Positions 1-9,560 are shown, numbered from the stretch's first letter. The stretch is DNA of 64,000 nucleotides from JANYCO01 sp035535995 (GCA_035535995.1 DATLOZ010000027.1:1-64000); one strand, 5' to 3'. The notes: generated by a model not told the origin, from the letters alone. A program made the numbers and translations.

Positions 1-1
1 A

Positions 2-289
2 AAGCGTGACAGGCTGATCAAACAAAAGACTAAACAACTAAGAAATGATTTCCTGAAAATTTTTCCGAAGATATCAGTACAACCGGAATATAGCTGGACG
101 GGTACTTTCGGGATCACCAAAGATTCTTTGCCTTATATTGGGAAATATTCGAAGACGCCCAATACTTTTTACGCCCTGGGCTTCGGCGGGAATGGTATTA
201 CCTTTAGCATGATTGCCGCAGAGATTGTATGCGATATGATTATGGGAAAGAAAAATGAAAGCGTAAAATTGTTTGCCTTTGAGAGGTAA
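2..289 (+). CDS. FAD-dependent oxidoreductase (DAO family), C-terminal fragment
   Basis: The open frame enters from the left edge and ends at TAA 287-289, giving the last 95 residues of a longer protein. The visible part has the C-terminal signature of glycine/D-amino-acid-oxidase-type flavoenzymes (COG0665/DAO): a W-T-G-x-F-G-I-T-x-D-x-L-P-x-I-G segment, then a YALGFGGNGITFS segment that in the family closes over the FAD, then an amphipathic helix and a terminal LFAFER. The substrate cannot be told because the N-terminal Rossmann GxGxxG region lies outside the window. The gene is convergent with the receiver gene that ends at 514. Known of the family: FAD-linked oxidation of amines or hydroxy acids. 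Inferred: membership only. Confidence 0.75.
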   Translation, partial: KRDRLIKQKTKQLRNDFLKIFPKISVQPEYSWTGTFGITKDSLPYIGKYSKTPNTFYALGFGGNGITFSMIAAEIVCDMIMGKKNESVKLFAFER

Positions 290-366
290 TGAGTATATCA
301 TTGCCTTACTTTAAAACCTAATTTTTTGATTTTGATTTAATAGTCGAATAGCCCTCTTCGTTATTG

Positions 367-415
367 ACAGATTGCTTCTTCGCCAATGCCTTCGGCAAAG
401 GCTCATCGCAATGAC
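367..415. repeat. Half copy of the GATTGCTTC...CGCAATGACG repeat
   Basis: A stretch reading cagattgcttc, an internal hairpin around gccttcggcaaaggc, then tcgcaatgacg. The same order of blocks forms the right arm of the two-armed palindrome at 52054-52216, so this is a single-arm copy of that family. It sits between the oxidoreductase stop and the terminator of the receiver gene. Confidence 0.6.
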
Positions 416-457
416 GAGAATAAATATACACTGAGAACGAATAGAGAGGAAAATAAA

Positions 458-485
458 AAGGACTCTAGATTTCTCCAAAGTCCTT
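458..485 (-). terminator. Rho-independent terminator of the minus-strand signalling genes
   Basis: A 7-bp stem (458-464 aaggact with 479-485 agtcctt) has a 14-nt loop. Read on the minus strand it is followed by TTTTTATTTT. It lies about 30 bp beyond the stop codon of the receiver gene at 514. Confidence 0.65.
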
Positions 486-513
486 ATCTACCTAGAATTC
501 GTAAGTATAACAG

Positions 514-927
514 TTATCCAAGTATGTTCTGTTCTTCCATTTTCCTCATCAATCCATCCATTTTTTCTTTGGTCAATGGTTTGTTAATGTAGTCCAGGAT
601 CTCGAATTGAGAAAGGTGCTCAATATCGCTGGGATTGTCTGAAGAGGTTAGGATCACGATCGCGCCTTTGTCTTTTTTATGCAGCTGTCTGTACAAGTAA
701 AGAAAATCAAACGCGTCCATTACCGGCATGTTTACATCCAGGAAGATCAGCTCGGGACAAGGATTCTCCACGGCCGAACATTTTTCCAGGTATTTAAATG
801 CCACATGCCCATTCTGCGCTATCTTTAGCTCGTTTGTAATATCGGAGCCTTGGATAACTTTTTCGCTTAGAAAATTGCTCACGATATCATCGTCTACCAG
901 CAGTGTGCAATTGAATTTCTTTTTCAT
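514..927 (-). CDS. Single-domain response regulator (receiver only)
   Basis: A 137-residue CheY-like protein made only of a receiver domain. The acidic pocket is LLVDDD (about 10-15), the phosphoacceptor Asp is in IFLDVNMP (about 64), the conserved Thr/Ser is in LTSS and the Lys is in NKPL near the C-terminus. There is no DNA-binding or enzymatic output domain. Its start is 13 bp downstream of the stop of the receiver-histidine kinase (941-2161), so the two are probably co-transcribed and it is a likely phosphoryl acceptor or shuttle for that kinase or the giant HAMP kinase. A good hairpin terminator follows. Established: receivers of this kind act by protein-protein contact. The partner assignment is inference from position. 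Confidence 0.93.
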   Translation of the reverse strand: MKKKFNCTLLVDDDIVSNFLSEKVIQGSDITNELKIAQNGHVAFKYLEKCSAVENPCPELIFLDVNMPVMDAFDFLYLYRQLHKKDKGAIVILTSSDNPSDIEHLSQFEILDYINKPLTKEKMDGLMRKMEEQNILG

Positions 928-940
928 ATTTTTCGTTTGA

Positions 941-2161
941 TTAATTTAACTGAGTAATAGGATTATTAACAAAATGAACTTTGAACGTAGTACCAACATC
1001 CAGTTCGGTTTCTACTTCAATTCTCCCTCCATTATTTTCGATAATTCTTTTCACGATGTATAGCCCAATTCCAGAGCCTTCCACGTGATCGTGCAAGCGT
1101 TTGAACATGCCGAATAATTTGTGCTTGTACGCAGGATTCATACCAAGTCCGTTGTCGGATACAGTAAGTATAACCTCATCGTTGAGCTGCTCGGTTGTAA
1201 TATGGATCACCGGAAGCCTGTCAGGTGAGCTGTATTTAACGGCATTGGAGACTAAGTTGTACAAGATACTTCGCATGTTCTTTTTGGAAAACTTAATCTC
1301 CGGTACTTTCAGATCAATAAGCAAGTTTGCCTTGGTCTTCGCGATGCTGTCTTTGATGTTGACCTGTACATCATCAAGCAATTCACGGAGTTTTATGGTT
1401 TCTACATCGTCCAGATGCTCTTTCTGAACATTACTTATTTTGGTAAGGTCCAGCAAGGTGTTTTTAAATTTATTGATCGAATGAACGGTCATCTCTTTTA
1501 TTTTAAGATAATTTTCATCGTTCAGATTAAACTCTGTAAACAGCGCGGTCAGCAGTCCCTCTATGTTTGCGATCGGTGCTTTCAGATCGTGGGAAGCAGT
1601 GTAGATAAAGTTATCCAGGTCATTGTTTACTTTTACAAGCTCCTTGTTCTTTATTTCAAGTTCCTTGTTTTTGAATTCTAATTCCTGGGTTCTTTTTTTC
1701 ACCCGGTCTTCCAGCTCGTTGTTGATCTGTATCAGTTTTCGCTCCTGGATCATGAGCTGATGATTTTTCTTATACAGATCTGCAAACACCGCCACCTTTG
1801 CTCTCAGGAGGTCGGGATTGATCGGCTTATAAATATAATCGACTGCTCCGGCTTCGTATCCTTTGAAGGCATTGTTGTCGTTGTTGTTAGCAGTAATGAA
1901 GATGATCGGAATATGTCTCAGCCTTTCGCGTTCGTAGATGAGTGAGGCCGTTTCAAATCCATTCAGATTGGGCATCAGCACATCCATCAGGATGAGGGTG
2001 AAATCAATCTCATGGAGAAGAATTTTCAAAGCCTGCTGACCTGAGTTTGCTTTGCGAAAAGAATATCCGTCTTTCTCCAGCACAGCTTGCATGGACACAA
2101 GGTTATCTTCCCGGTCGTCTACTAATAAAATTTTAATCTCAGAGGATGAATCTTCCATCAT
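941..2161 (-). CDS. Receiver-histidine kinase (REC-coiled coil-HisKA-HATPase)
   Basis: A 406-residue soluble kinase with the input receiver at the N-terminus. Residues about 10-125 are a receiver (phosphoacceptor Asp near 60 in LILMDVLMPNLNGFE). Residues about 135-185 are a long coiled coil with ELEFKNKELEIKNKEL repeats. Then comes HisKA with His191 in TASHDLKAP, and HATPase_c with the N box (LVSNAVKYS), G1 box (VSDNGLGM) and a GSGIGLYIVKRI lid. No membrane segment or signal peptide is present, so it acts in the cytosol. It could be a second-stage kinase switched on by phosphorylation from the upstream hybrid kinase. It starts with two adjacent ATG codons; an 85-bp gap containing a hairpin separates it from the hybrid kinase gene. 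Confidence 0.94.
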   Translation of the reverse strand: MMEDSSSEIKILLVDDREDNLVSMQAVLEKDGYSFRKANSGQQALKILLHEIDFTLILMDVLMPNLNGFETASLIYERERLRHIPIIFITANNNDNNAFKGYEAGAVDYIYKPINPDLLRAKVAVFADLYKKNHQLMIQERKLIQINNELEDRVKKRTQELEFKNKELEIKNKELVKVNNDLDNFIYTASHDLKAPIANIEGLLTALFTEFNLNDENYLKIKEMTVHSINKFKNTLLDLTKISNVQKEHLDDVETIKLRELLDDVQVNIKDSIAKTKANLLIDLKVPEIKFSKKNMRSILYNLVSNAVKYSSPDRLPVIHITTEQLNDEVILTVSDNGLGMNPAYKHKLFGMFKRLHDHVEGSGIGLYIVKRIIENNGGRIEVETELDVGTTFKVHFVNNPITQLN

Positions 2162-2206
2162 AATTGTTGTAAGACCGCTACGTGGCGATCTTGAATTTCA
2201 AATTTA

Positions 2207-2237
2207 TTGGTGCCACCACTTTAAGCCGTGGCACCAA
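2207..2237 (-). terminator. Hairpin between hybrid kinase and receiver-kinase genes
   Basis: A perfect 10-bp stem (2207-2216 ttggtgccac with 2228-2237 gtggcaccaa) has an 11-nt loop. On the minus strand an AT-rich but U-poor stretch follows. It could terminate the kinase mRNA or attenuate read-through into the receiver-kinase. A second imperfect hairpin (2171-2192) lies next to it. The motif may equally be a dispersed palindrome. Confidence 0.5.
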
Positions 2238-2246
2238 AATAATCTT

Positions 2247-5200
2247 TTACTTATGCAGCCAAACTCTCATCAGCGATAACAGCTGATCTACTTTTACTGG
2301 TTTGGTAATATAGTCGGAAGCGCCTGCTTCGATACATTTCTGACGGTCACCTTTCATCGCCTTTGCTGTCACGGCAATGATCGGGAGCGTATTGTTCTTG
2401 TTCTCTCTTCTAATCTTTTGTGTAGTTTCATATCCGTCCATTTCTGGCATCATGATGTCCATCAATACAAGATCGATCTCTTTAGAAGGATCATTGAGAA
2501 TATTGATCGCTTCACGTCCGCTTTCTGCGGTAATGGCGTTGATATTATAACGCTCAAACGCGGTGGTAAGCGCAAACAGGTTCCGCACGTCGTCGTCGAC
2601 AATGAGGATGTTTTTCTCTTTGAGAATATCGTCTTTGATAAGAATATTCTCGATGATCTTGCGTTTCTGCTCCGGCAGCTCGCTGTGCGGGATATGAATA
2701 TGTTTCACCACTTCTTCATAAAGCACATCAAACGATTTCGGATCTTTCAGCACGATACTATGCGCTGTTTTCTTTAGATCGGCAATTTCCTTCGGATTGA
2801 AATCCTTCGCAGAGTGAATGATCATCGGGATCAGTTGCAACTGCTGGGTCGAGTTGAATTCGTTCATCAGATCATGTGCCGAAATATCAGGCAATGTATA
2901 ATCCAGAACGATACAATCAAAGGTTTCTTTTTTAGCCATCTCAATCGCTTCCTTACCGTTAGAAGCAATTGTTACGTGGATGTTTTTATCTTCGGCAAAC
3001 AGTTGTGCTATGCGCGAAGAATCGATCTCGTTGTCTTCTACTAAAAGCAATTCGCGTGTTTTTCTGTTACCAAATTCTTTGATGTCCTTGTACAAGGCTT
3101 CCATGTCTTCGCTCTTGATAGGTTTCTGCAGGAAGCTTCTCGCGCCACGTTTGTGGGCCAGTGTACGGTTCTCCTCTCCGGAGATCAGGTGCATTGGGAT
3201 ATGGCGGAGGTTGACATCGTTCTTAAACAGATCCAATACTCTCCAGCCGCTTGCGTCCGGAAGTTTGATATCAAGCGTTACCGCAATAGGGTTGTAGGTA
3301 TTGGCAAAGTAGAATACTTCTCCGTAGTTGGTAGCTACCACGGCTTTGATACCTGATTCGTGTGCCTTGTCGATCATGATCTTTGCAAAGATCGGATCGT
3401 CTTCTACGATGAGGAGCACGTTGTCCTGGCCTTGGATATTTGACCGGTCGTCGCCGGTATCGTTGATGATCTCGTTCACAAGGTCGAGATCGGTGTTGGA
3501 GATACCGATGTTCTTATAATATTCATTCAGACCACCGATCGTAGAATAGTTCTCGAGTAGCGCTACTGGCTCCAAATGTCCGTTCTCCAATGTATGCGTA
3601 GGATCCAGCTCGATCGTGATGTTCTTGTTGCGATCGGCTACTTTCAATGGCAGGTACAAGGTGAACGTACTTCCGTGGTTCAGCTCGCTGTCGAGTTCGA
3701 TCGTACCTTGGAGGAGTTCCGCCAGACCACGGCTGATGGACAGACCGAGACCTGTTCCGCCATATTTTCTACTGGTCGAACCTTCCGCTTGCTGGAACGC
3801 TTCGAAAATGATGTTCTGCTTGTCTTTCGGAATACCGATACCGGTATCGGAGATTGCAAAGGAGATCACCGTATCGGCTTTGTCGAGCTGAGGGTTTCTC
3901 ATTTTCCAGGTTTTGTTTGCTTTGGATATTTGAAGTTTCACTTCTCCTTTTTCGGTAAACTTGAAGGCGTTTGATAAAAGGTTTTTCAGGATCTGGTTCA
4001 AACGCTGCAAGTCGGTCTCGATTAGGTCCGGAAGTTCGGTGTCCATGTCGATGTTGAACTTAAGCTGCTTCGCTTCTGAGATCGGACGGAAAGTGTTTTC
4101 CGCGAAAGCGCTGATCTCTTTGAAACGGACTTTGATAATGTTGACCGAGATAAATCCGGATTCGATCTTCGAAAGGTCGAGGATGTCGTTGATCAGCTGG
4201 ATCAAGTCATCACCACAAGAGTGAATGGTTTTCGCGAAGCTGACTTGTTTTTCGGTAAGGTTTCCTTCTGGGTTTTCGTACAGCTGTTGCGCGAGGATCA
4301 AGAGTGAGTTCAGCGGAGTTCTCAACTCGTGCGACATGTTTGCCAGGAACTCTGATTTGTATTTCGAGGTCAGTGTAAGCTGTTCTGCTTTTTCTTCGAG
4401 CGACTTTCTTGCTTCCTCGATCTCTTTGTTTTTCTCTTCCACTTCTTCCTTCTGCTTCGCCAGCAGTACGGCCTTGTCTTGAAGCTCTTCGTTGGTTCTT
4501 CTGAGCTCGTCGGCCAGCGACTGGGATTGTGCAAGGAGTTCTTCCGTTCTGGTGTTGGTCTCGATGGTGTTCAACACGATACCAATACTTTCGGTGAGTT
4601 GTTCCAGGAAGTCGAGGTGTGTTTTGTTGAAGGATTCAAATGATGCCAATTCAATTACCGCCTTGATCTGGTTCTCAAAGAGCACCGGCAGTACGATCAG
4701 GTTCTTCGGTTTGGATTCACCCAATCCTGAATTGATCTTGATATAATTGGCAGGCGCATTGGTGATGAGAATTCTTTCTTTCTCCAACGCACATTGTCCT
4801 ACAAGTCCTTCGCCGATCGCTAATTCCTGTGAATCGTTGAGGTCTTTCTTATAGGCGTATGCTGCATAGAGTTTCAGCTTCACATCCTGCATGCCTGTTT
4901 CGTCTTGCGTCAGGATGTAGAATCTTCCGTGCTGTGCGGATACTACTTCTGCAAGCTCGGAGAGAATTCTGCGTGTTACAGTATTAAGGTCTTTCTGACC
5001 TTGCAGCATCTTGGTGAATTTTGCAAGGTTTGATTTCAGCCAGTCTTGTTCCTGGTTGATGAATGTAGTAGCTTTCAGGTTGGCGATCATTTGGTTGATC
5101 GTATCTTTCAATGCTTCCACTTCACCTTTTGCTTCTACGTTGATGGTACGGGTCAAGTCACCTTTCGTTACCGCGGAGGCCACTTCAGAGATCGCACGTA

Positions 5201-8200
5201 CTTGTGTAGTTAAATTCTCTGCAAGTTGGTTTACGTTTTCTGTCAGGTTCTTCCATGTACCGGAAGCACCAGGTACGTGAGCTTGTCCACCGAGTTTTCC
5301 ATCCACACCCACTTCACGTGCCACAGTAGTTACCTGCTCTGCAAAGATCGCCAGCGTATCGATCATTTCGTTGATCGTATCGGTCAGTTGCGATACTTCA
5401 CCGGAAGCGTTGATGGTCAGTTTTTGATTTAGATTACCTTTCGCCACAGCGGTTACCACTTTCGCGATACCTCTTACTTGTCCGGTAAGGTTGGATGCCA
5501 TGAAGTTTACCGAGTCGGTCAAGTCTTTCCATGTACCGGCTACACCAGGTACGTGCGCTTGTCCACCGAGTTTACCTTCTGTACCTACCTCACGCGCCAC
5601 GCGTGTTACTTCGGATGCAAATGATTTCAATTGGTCCACCATGGTGTTGATGGTATTTTTCAGATCGAGGATCTCGCCTTTCACGTCCACCATGATTGAT
5701 TTGGAAAGGTCACCGCTCGCTACCGCTTTCGTTACTTCAGCGATGTTACGTACTTGGGAGGTCAGGTTGGATGACATCTGGTTTACCGAGTCTGTCAAAT
5801 CTTTCCATGTACCGGCTACACCAGGCACAAATGCTTGTCCACCGAGTTTACCTTCTGTACCTACTTCGGTAGCTACACGGGTTACTTCAGAAGCAAATGC
5901 TCTCAACTGGTCCACCATCGTGTTGATGGTTTCTTTCAGTTGGAGAATTTCACCTCTTACGTCCACTGTAATTTTTTTCGACATATCGCCGTTCGCCACC
6001 GCGATCGCCACGTCGGCGATGTTTCGTACTTGTGCGGTGAGGTTACCGGCCATTTGGTTCACGGAGTCTGTAAGATCTTTCCATACACCGTCTACACCTT
6101 CCACCGTTGCTTGTCCGCCGAGTTTTCCTTCCGAACCTACTTCCCGCGCTACGCGCGTTACTTCGGAGCCGAAAGAGTTCAACTGGTCCACCATGGTGTT
6201 GATGGTATTTTTTAATTCGAGGATCTCGCCTTTTACGTCTACTGTAATTTTTCTGGAAAGATTACCTTTCGCCACTGCAGTTGTTACCTCAGCGATGTTC
6301 CGCACTTGCGATGTCAGGTTGGAGGCCATCTGGTTTACGGAGTCTGTCAAATCTTTCCATGTACCACCCACACCGGTTACTTTCGCTTGCCCGCCGAGTT
6401 TACCTTCTGTACCTACTTCGAGCGCCACACGGGTTACTTCGGAGGCGAAGGAGTTTAGCTGCACCACCATGGTGTTGATGGTTTTTTTCAATTCAAGGAT
6501 TTCACCTTCCACATCCACGGTGATCTTTTTAGACAAGTCACCATTTGCCACTGCGGTTGTTACTTCGGCGATGTTCCGTACTTGCGCGGTGAGGTTCGAG
6601 GCCATCTGGTTTACCGAGTCAGTCAAGTCTTTCCACACACCACCGACACCTTGCACTGTTGCTTGTCCGCCGAGTTTTCCTTCCGAACCTACTTCCCGCG
6701 CCACACGCGTTACTTCGGAGCCGAAGGAGTTGAGCTGATCCACCATGGTATTGATGGTATTTTTCAATTCGAGGATTTCTCCTTTTACGTCTACTGTGAT
6801 CTTTCTGGAGAGGTCACCTTTTGCTACCGCAGTTGTTACTTCGGCGATGTTCCGTACCTGAGAGGTAAGGTTGGAAGCCATCTGGTTTACGGAGTCTGTC
6901 AAATCTTTCCATGTACCACCTACCCCTTTTACTTTTGCTTGTCCGCCGAGTTTACCTTCTGTACCCACTTCGAGCGCCACACGGGTTACTTCAGAGGCGA
7001 ATGAGTTCAACTGGTCCACCATGGTGTTGAAGGTTTTTTTCAATTCAAGGATCTCACCTTCTACATCCACTGTAATTTTTTTAGATAAGTCACCGTTTGC
7101 TACGGCGGTTGTTACTTCTGCAATGTTCCGTACTTGCGCAGTAAGGTTGGAAGCCATCAGGTTCACAGAGTCAGTCAAATCTTTCCAGGTACCTGCTACC
7201 CCTTTTACTTGCGCTTGTCCGCCGAGTTTACCTTCTGAACCTACTTCCCGCGCCACACGTGTTACTTCAGAGCCGAAGGAGTTGAGCTGATCCACCATCG
7301 TGTTGATAGTGTTTTTCAATTCGAGGATCTCGCCTTCTACGTTTACTGTAATTTTTTTAGAGAGGTTTCCATTCGCCACCGCAGTTGTTACCTCAGCGAT
7401 GTTCCGCACTTGTGCGGTGAGGTTAGAAGCCATTTGGTTTACGGAGTCAGTCAAATCTTTCCATACACCTGCTACCCCTTTTACTTTCGCCTGTCCGCCA
7501 AGTTTTCCTTCCGAACCTACTTCTCTTGCCACACGCGTTACCTCGGAGGAGAATGAGTTCAACTGGTCCACCATGGTGTTGATGGTATCTTTTAATTCGA
7601 GGATCTCACCTTTTACGTCCACCGTGATTTTGCGGGAAAGGTCACCTTTCGCCACAGCGGTAGTCACCTCAGCGATGTTACGCACCTGGCCGGTAAGGTT
7701 AGAAGCCATTTGGTTTACGGAGTCAGTCAAATCTTTCCATGTACCGGCTACCCCTTTTACTTGTGCTTGTCCGCCGAGCTTTCCTTCTGTACCTACTTCA
7801 AGGGCCACACGTGTTACCTCGGAGGAGAATGAGTTCAACTGGTCCACCATGGTGTTGATGGTATCTTTCAATTCGAGGATCTCGCCTTTTACGTCCACCG
7901 TGATTTTGCGAGAAAGGTCACCTTTCGCCACCGCGGTTGTTACTTCTGCAATGTTACGCACCTGACCGGTAAGGTTCGAGGCCATCTGGTTTACGGAGTC
8001 GGTCAAATCTTTCCATACCCCTGCTACCCCTTTTACTCTTGCTTGTCCACCGAGTTTACCCTCCGAACCTACTTCCCTCGCCACACGCGTTACCTCTTGC
8101 GAGAAGAGGTTCAGCTGCTTCACCATGTAGTTTACGTCTTTACTGATGCGGAGGAATTCTCCTTTCAGAGTATGCCCGCCGATCTTCAATGACATTTCGG

Positions 8201-8588
8201 TGGAAAGATTTCCTTTCGCCACCGAGCTGATCACGTTTGCGATCTCGATAGTAGGGTTTACGAGGTTTGAGATAAGCGAGTTCAACGACTCGACACCGCT
8301 TTGCCAGGAGCCTTTTCCTTTCGGAAGAGAGATACGTTCGGTAAGTTTACCCTGCTCTCCGATGATCTTCCCGGCTTTGGTAAATTCCAGCATCATTTTT
8401 TGATTCAGGTCGATGATCTCGTTTAGTGTGTCGCAGATCTTTCCGTCTATTCCCACTTTATCAATCGGCATGCGTACGGCGAAGTTTCCGTTCTTTACTT
8501 CGGTAAGGACCTTAACCAACTCTTTCTTGTCAAGCGCTTCGAGTCCATTCAGTTCTCTAGGCTTTTTTCTCACTGCAGTTAACGACAT
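2247..8588 (-). CDS. Giant cytosolic hybrid histidine kinase with tandem HAMP array and three receivers
   Basis: A 2113-residue protein with no membrane segment. Residues about 20-165 hold two divergent HAMP-like units. Residues about 167-1180 hold eleven tandem units of exactly 92 residues, each with EVGxEGKLGGQA, GxWKDLTDSVNxMASNL and GEILELKxTINTMV landmarks. Then come a GAF domain (about 1180-1340), a coiled coil (about 1345-1405), HisKA (His1420 in SHELRTPLNS), HATPase_c (SDTGIGIP, GTGLGLSI) and three receivers with Asp1773, Asp1896 and Asp2044. The architecture resembles fungal group III (Nik1/Os-1) kinases, where poly-HAMP chains of similar units sense osmotic or cell-wall stress; that comparison is established knowledge, the role here is inference. 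The middle receiver domain is divergent around its Thr/Lys positions. No Hpt domain is fused or adjacent. Confidence 0.95.
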   Translation of the reverse strand: MSLTAVRKKPRELNGLEALDKKELVKVLTEVKNGNFAVRMPIDKVGIDGKICDTLNEIIDLNQKMMLEFTKAGKIIGEQGKLTERISLPKGKGSWQSGVESLNSLISNLVNPTIEIANVISSVAKGNLSTEMSLKIGGHTLKGEFLRISKDVNYMVKQLNLFSQEVTRVAREVGSEGKLGGQARVKGVAGVWKDLTDSVNQMASNLTGQVRNIAEVTTAVAKGDLSRKITVDVKGEILELKDTINTMVDQLNSFSSEVTRVALEVGTEGKLGGQAQVKGVAGTWKDLTDSVNQMASNLTGQVRNIAEVTTAVAKGDLSRKITVDVKGEILELKDTINTMVDQLNSFSSEVTRVAREVGSEGKLGGQAKVKGVAGVWKDLTDSVNQMASNLTAQVRNIAEVTTAVANGNLSKKITVNVEGEILELKNTINTMVDQLNSFGSEVTRVAREVGSEGKLGGQAQVKGVAGTWKDLTDSVNLMASNLTAQVRNIAEVTTAVANGDLSKKITVDVEGEILELKKTFNTMVDQLNSFASEVTRVALEVGTEGKLGGQAKVKGVGGTWKDLTDSVNQMASNLTSQVRNIAEVTTAVAKGDLSRKITVDVKGEILELKNTINTMVDQLNSFGSEVTRVAREVGSEGKLGGQATVQGVGGVWKDLTDSVNQMASNLTAQVRNIAEVTTAVANGDLSKKITVDVEGEILELKKTINTMVVQLNSFASEVTRVALEVGTEGKLGGQAKVTGVGGTWKDLTDSVNQMASNLTSQVRNIAEVTTAVAKGNLSRKITVDVKGEILELKNTINTMVDQLNSFGSEVTRVAREVGSEGKLGGQATVEGVDGVWKDLTDSVNQMAGNLTAQVRNIADVAIAVANGDMSKKITVDVRGEILQLKETINTMVDQLRAFASEVTRVATEVGTEGKLGGQAFVPGVAGTWKDLTDSVNQMSSNLTSQVRNIAEVTKAVASGDLSKSIMVDVKGEILDLKNTINTMVDQLKSFASEVTRVAREVGTEGKLGGQAHVPGVAGTWKDLTDSVNFMASNLTGQVRGIAKVVTAVAKGNLNQKLTINASGEVSQLTDTINEMIDTLAIFAEQVTTVAREVGVDGKLGGQAHVPGASGTWKNLTENVNQLAENLTTQVRAISEVASAVTKGDLTRTINVEAKGEVEALKDTINQMIANLKATTFINQEQDWLKSNLAKFTKMLQGQKDLNTVTRRILSELAEVVSAQHGRFYILTQDETGMQDVKLKLYAAYAYKKDLNDSQELAIGEGLVGQCALEKERILITNAPANYIKINSGLGESKPKNLIVLPVLFENQIKAVIELASFESFNKTHLDFLEQLTESIGIVLNTIETNTRTEELLAQSQSLADELRRTNEELQDKAVLLAKQKEEVEEKNKEIEEARKSLEEKAEQLTLTSKYKSEFLANMSHELRTPLNSLLILAQQLYENPEGNLTEKQVSFAKTIHSCGDDLIQLINDILDLSKIESGFISVNIIKVRFKEISAFAENTFRPISEAKQLKFNIDMDTELPDLIETDLQRLNQILKNLLSNAFKFTEKGEVKLQISKANKTWKMRNPQLDKADTVISFAISDTGIGIPKDKQNIIFEAFQQAEGSTSRKYGGTGLGLSISRGLAELLQGTIELDSELNHGSTFTLYLPLKVADRNKNITIELDPTHTLENGHLEPVALLENYSTIGGLNEYYKNIGISNTDLDLVNEIINDTGDDRSNIQGQDNVLLIVEDDPIFAKIMIDKAHESGIKAVVATNYGEVFYFANTYNPIAVTLDIKLPDASGWRVLDLFKNDVNLRHIPMHLISGEENRTLAHKRGARSFLQKPIKSEDMEALYKDIKEFGNRKTRELLLVEDNEIDSSRIAQLFAEDKNIHVTIASNGKEAIEMAKKETFDCIVLDYTLPDISAHDLMNEFNSTQQLQLIPMIIHSAKDFNPKEIADLKKTAHSIVLKDPKSFDVLYEEVVKHIHIPHSELPEQKRKIIENILIKDDILKEKNILIVDDDVRNLFALTTAFERYNINAITAESGREAINILNDPSKEIDLVLMDIMMPEMDGYETTQKIRRENKNNTLPIIAVTAKAMKGDRQKCIEAGASDYITKPVKVDQLLSLMRVWLHK

Positions 8589-9143
8589 TTTGAGGTTCTG
8601 TTTAGATATTGCACAAGGATAATTTGAAATTATTTTTCTTTGTTAATTATAATTTATATAAGAAGTAGAAATGTTTTTTTTATACAAATTAGTAACTGCT
8701 TTCAGGATGATCTAAGTGTGCTCCAATTTTTTCGCAGTGAATGTTTTAGTTATAAAATAAAGCAAAAATCATTCGTATAAATTGATCTTAACTTTGACTA
8801 AATTTTAATAATTGAAGTCGGTATTTTACTTACATCTTATTAAATATATGCAATGAAAAAGAGAAGACAAGCGATTTTTAGCAGTATTTTTTTTGTCTTT
8901 TGGGAGCCGAAAAATCGTTTTCTCATTTTGATCTCAGTATTCTCAAAATGAGAAAAAAAATAAAATACACCTTTTGGGGTTAAGTTATATCTGTATGCTT
9001 TTCAGTTTGTTACAACCTACTGCGGACGGGTCAAAAAAATGGTACGATATTTATTTACGCAAATACAAACAAATCAAAAAAGTTGTACTATCAACAGGAG
9101 AGAAAAGAAATTTGTTTGCTTCTGCGAAACAAAATGAAGTGTT
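8589..9143. other. 555-bp divergent intergenic region
   Basis: AT-rich, with no convincing open frame. It separates the minus-strand kinase gene from the plus-strand receiver gene, so promoters for both should lie here. The kinase side has a near -7 match (TATCCTTG on the minus strand, 8611-8618). An 11-bp perfect hairpin (8921-8931 with 8943-8953, tctcattttga) is followed by an A-run and has no clear terminator polarity for either gene; it could be a dispersed palindrome or an operator-like site. Confidence 0.6.
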
Positions 9144-9560
9144 ATGAATGATAGAAAACTTGTGAAAATACTGGTGATGGAAGACAATGAAATGTATAAT
9201 TCTCTACTGACGAAAAAATTACAGTTGTATACAGAATCACTTTCTCTTGATACAAATTTTACTTTTGAAATAAATTCTTTTACATCTCTGCCAGACTTTA
9301 TAAAAAATCTGAAAGAAGATGCGGACGTAGTTTTTCTGGATTATTTTCTGGTGAAGAATATTACCGCATTAGATATTCTTACAAAGATCAAACAGGTTTG
9401 TAAAAAATGTAAAATTTTTGTCATCTCAAGAACGAACGATACAGAGATCATCAATAAAATATTTGAAAAAGGAATAGACGATTTTATTTTTAAAGATAAA
9501 TACGCGCTGGCGCATAGTTGTTTTTTGCTAAAAAAAGCAGTGTACAATATGGCGCATTAA
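9144..9560 (+). CDS. Single-domain response regulator, divergent
   Basis: A 138-residue receiver-only protein. The acidic pair is in LVMEDNE (about 12-17), the phosphoacceptor Asp is in VFLDYFL (about 72), the beta4 residue is Ser in FVISRTND, and the Lys is in FIFKDKYA. The usual GxxDxxxKP turn is altered to GIDDFIFKDK and the proline is missing. It is transcribed away from the giant kinase across a 555-bp gap and has no neighbour on its own strand. Likely a free receiver serving a nearby kinase; the partner is not determined by the sequence. A strong terminator stands about 170 bp downstream. Confidence 0.88.
   Translation: MNDRKLVKILVMEDNEMYNSLLTKKLQLYTESLSLDTNFTFEINSFTSLPDFIKNLKEDADVVFLDYFLVKNITALDILTKIKQVCKKCKIFVISRTNDTEIINKIFEKGIDDFIFKDKYALAHSCFLLKKAVYNMAH

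Noticed and set aside
5491..6738. 415-codon plus-strand frame opposite the HAMP array, plus similar frames at 6871-7290 and 7300-7965
   Set aside because: They are antisense shadows of the repetitive kinase gene; their own repeats (ESVKSFHVPATP) follow the 276-bp period and have no family pattern.
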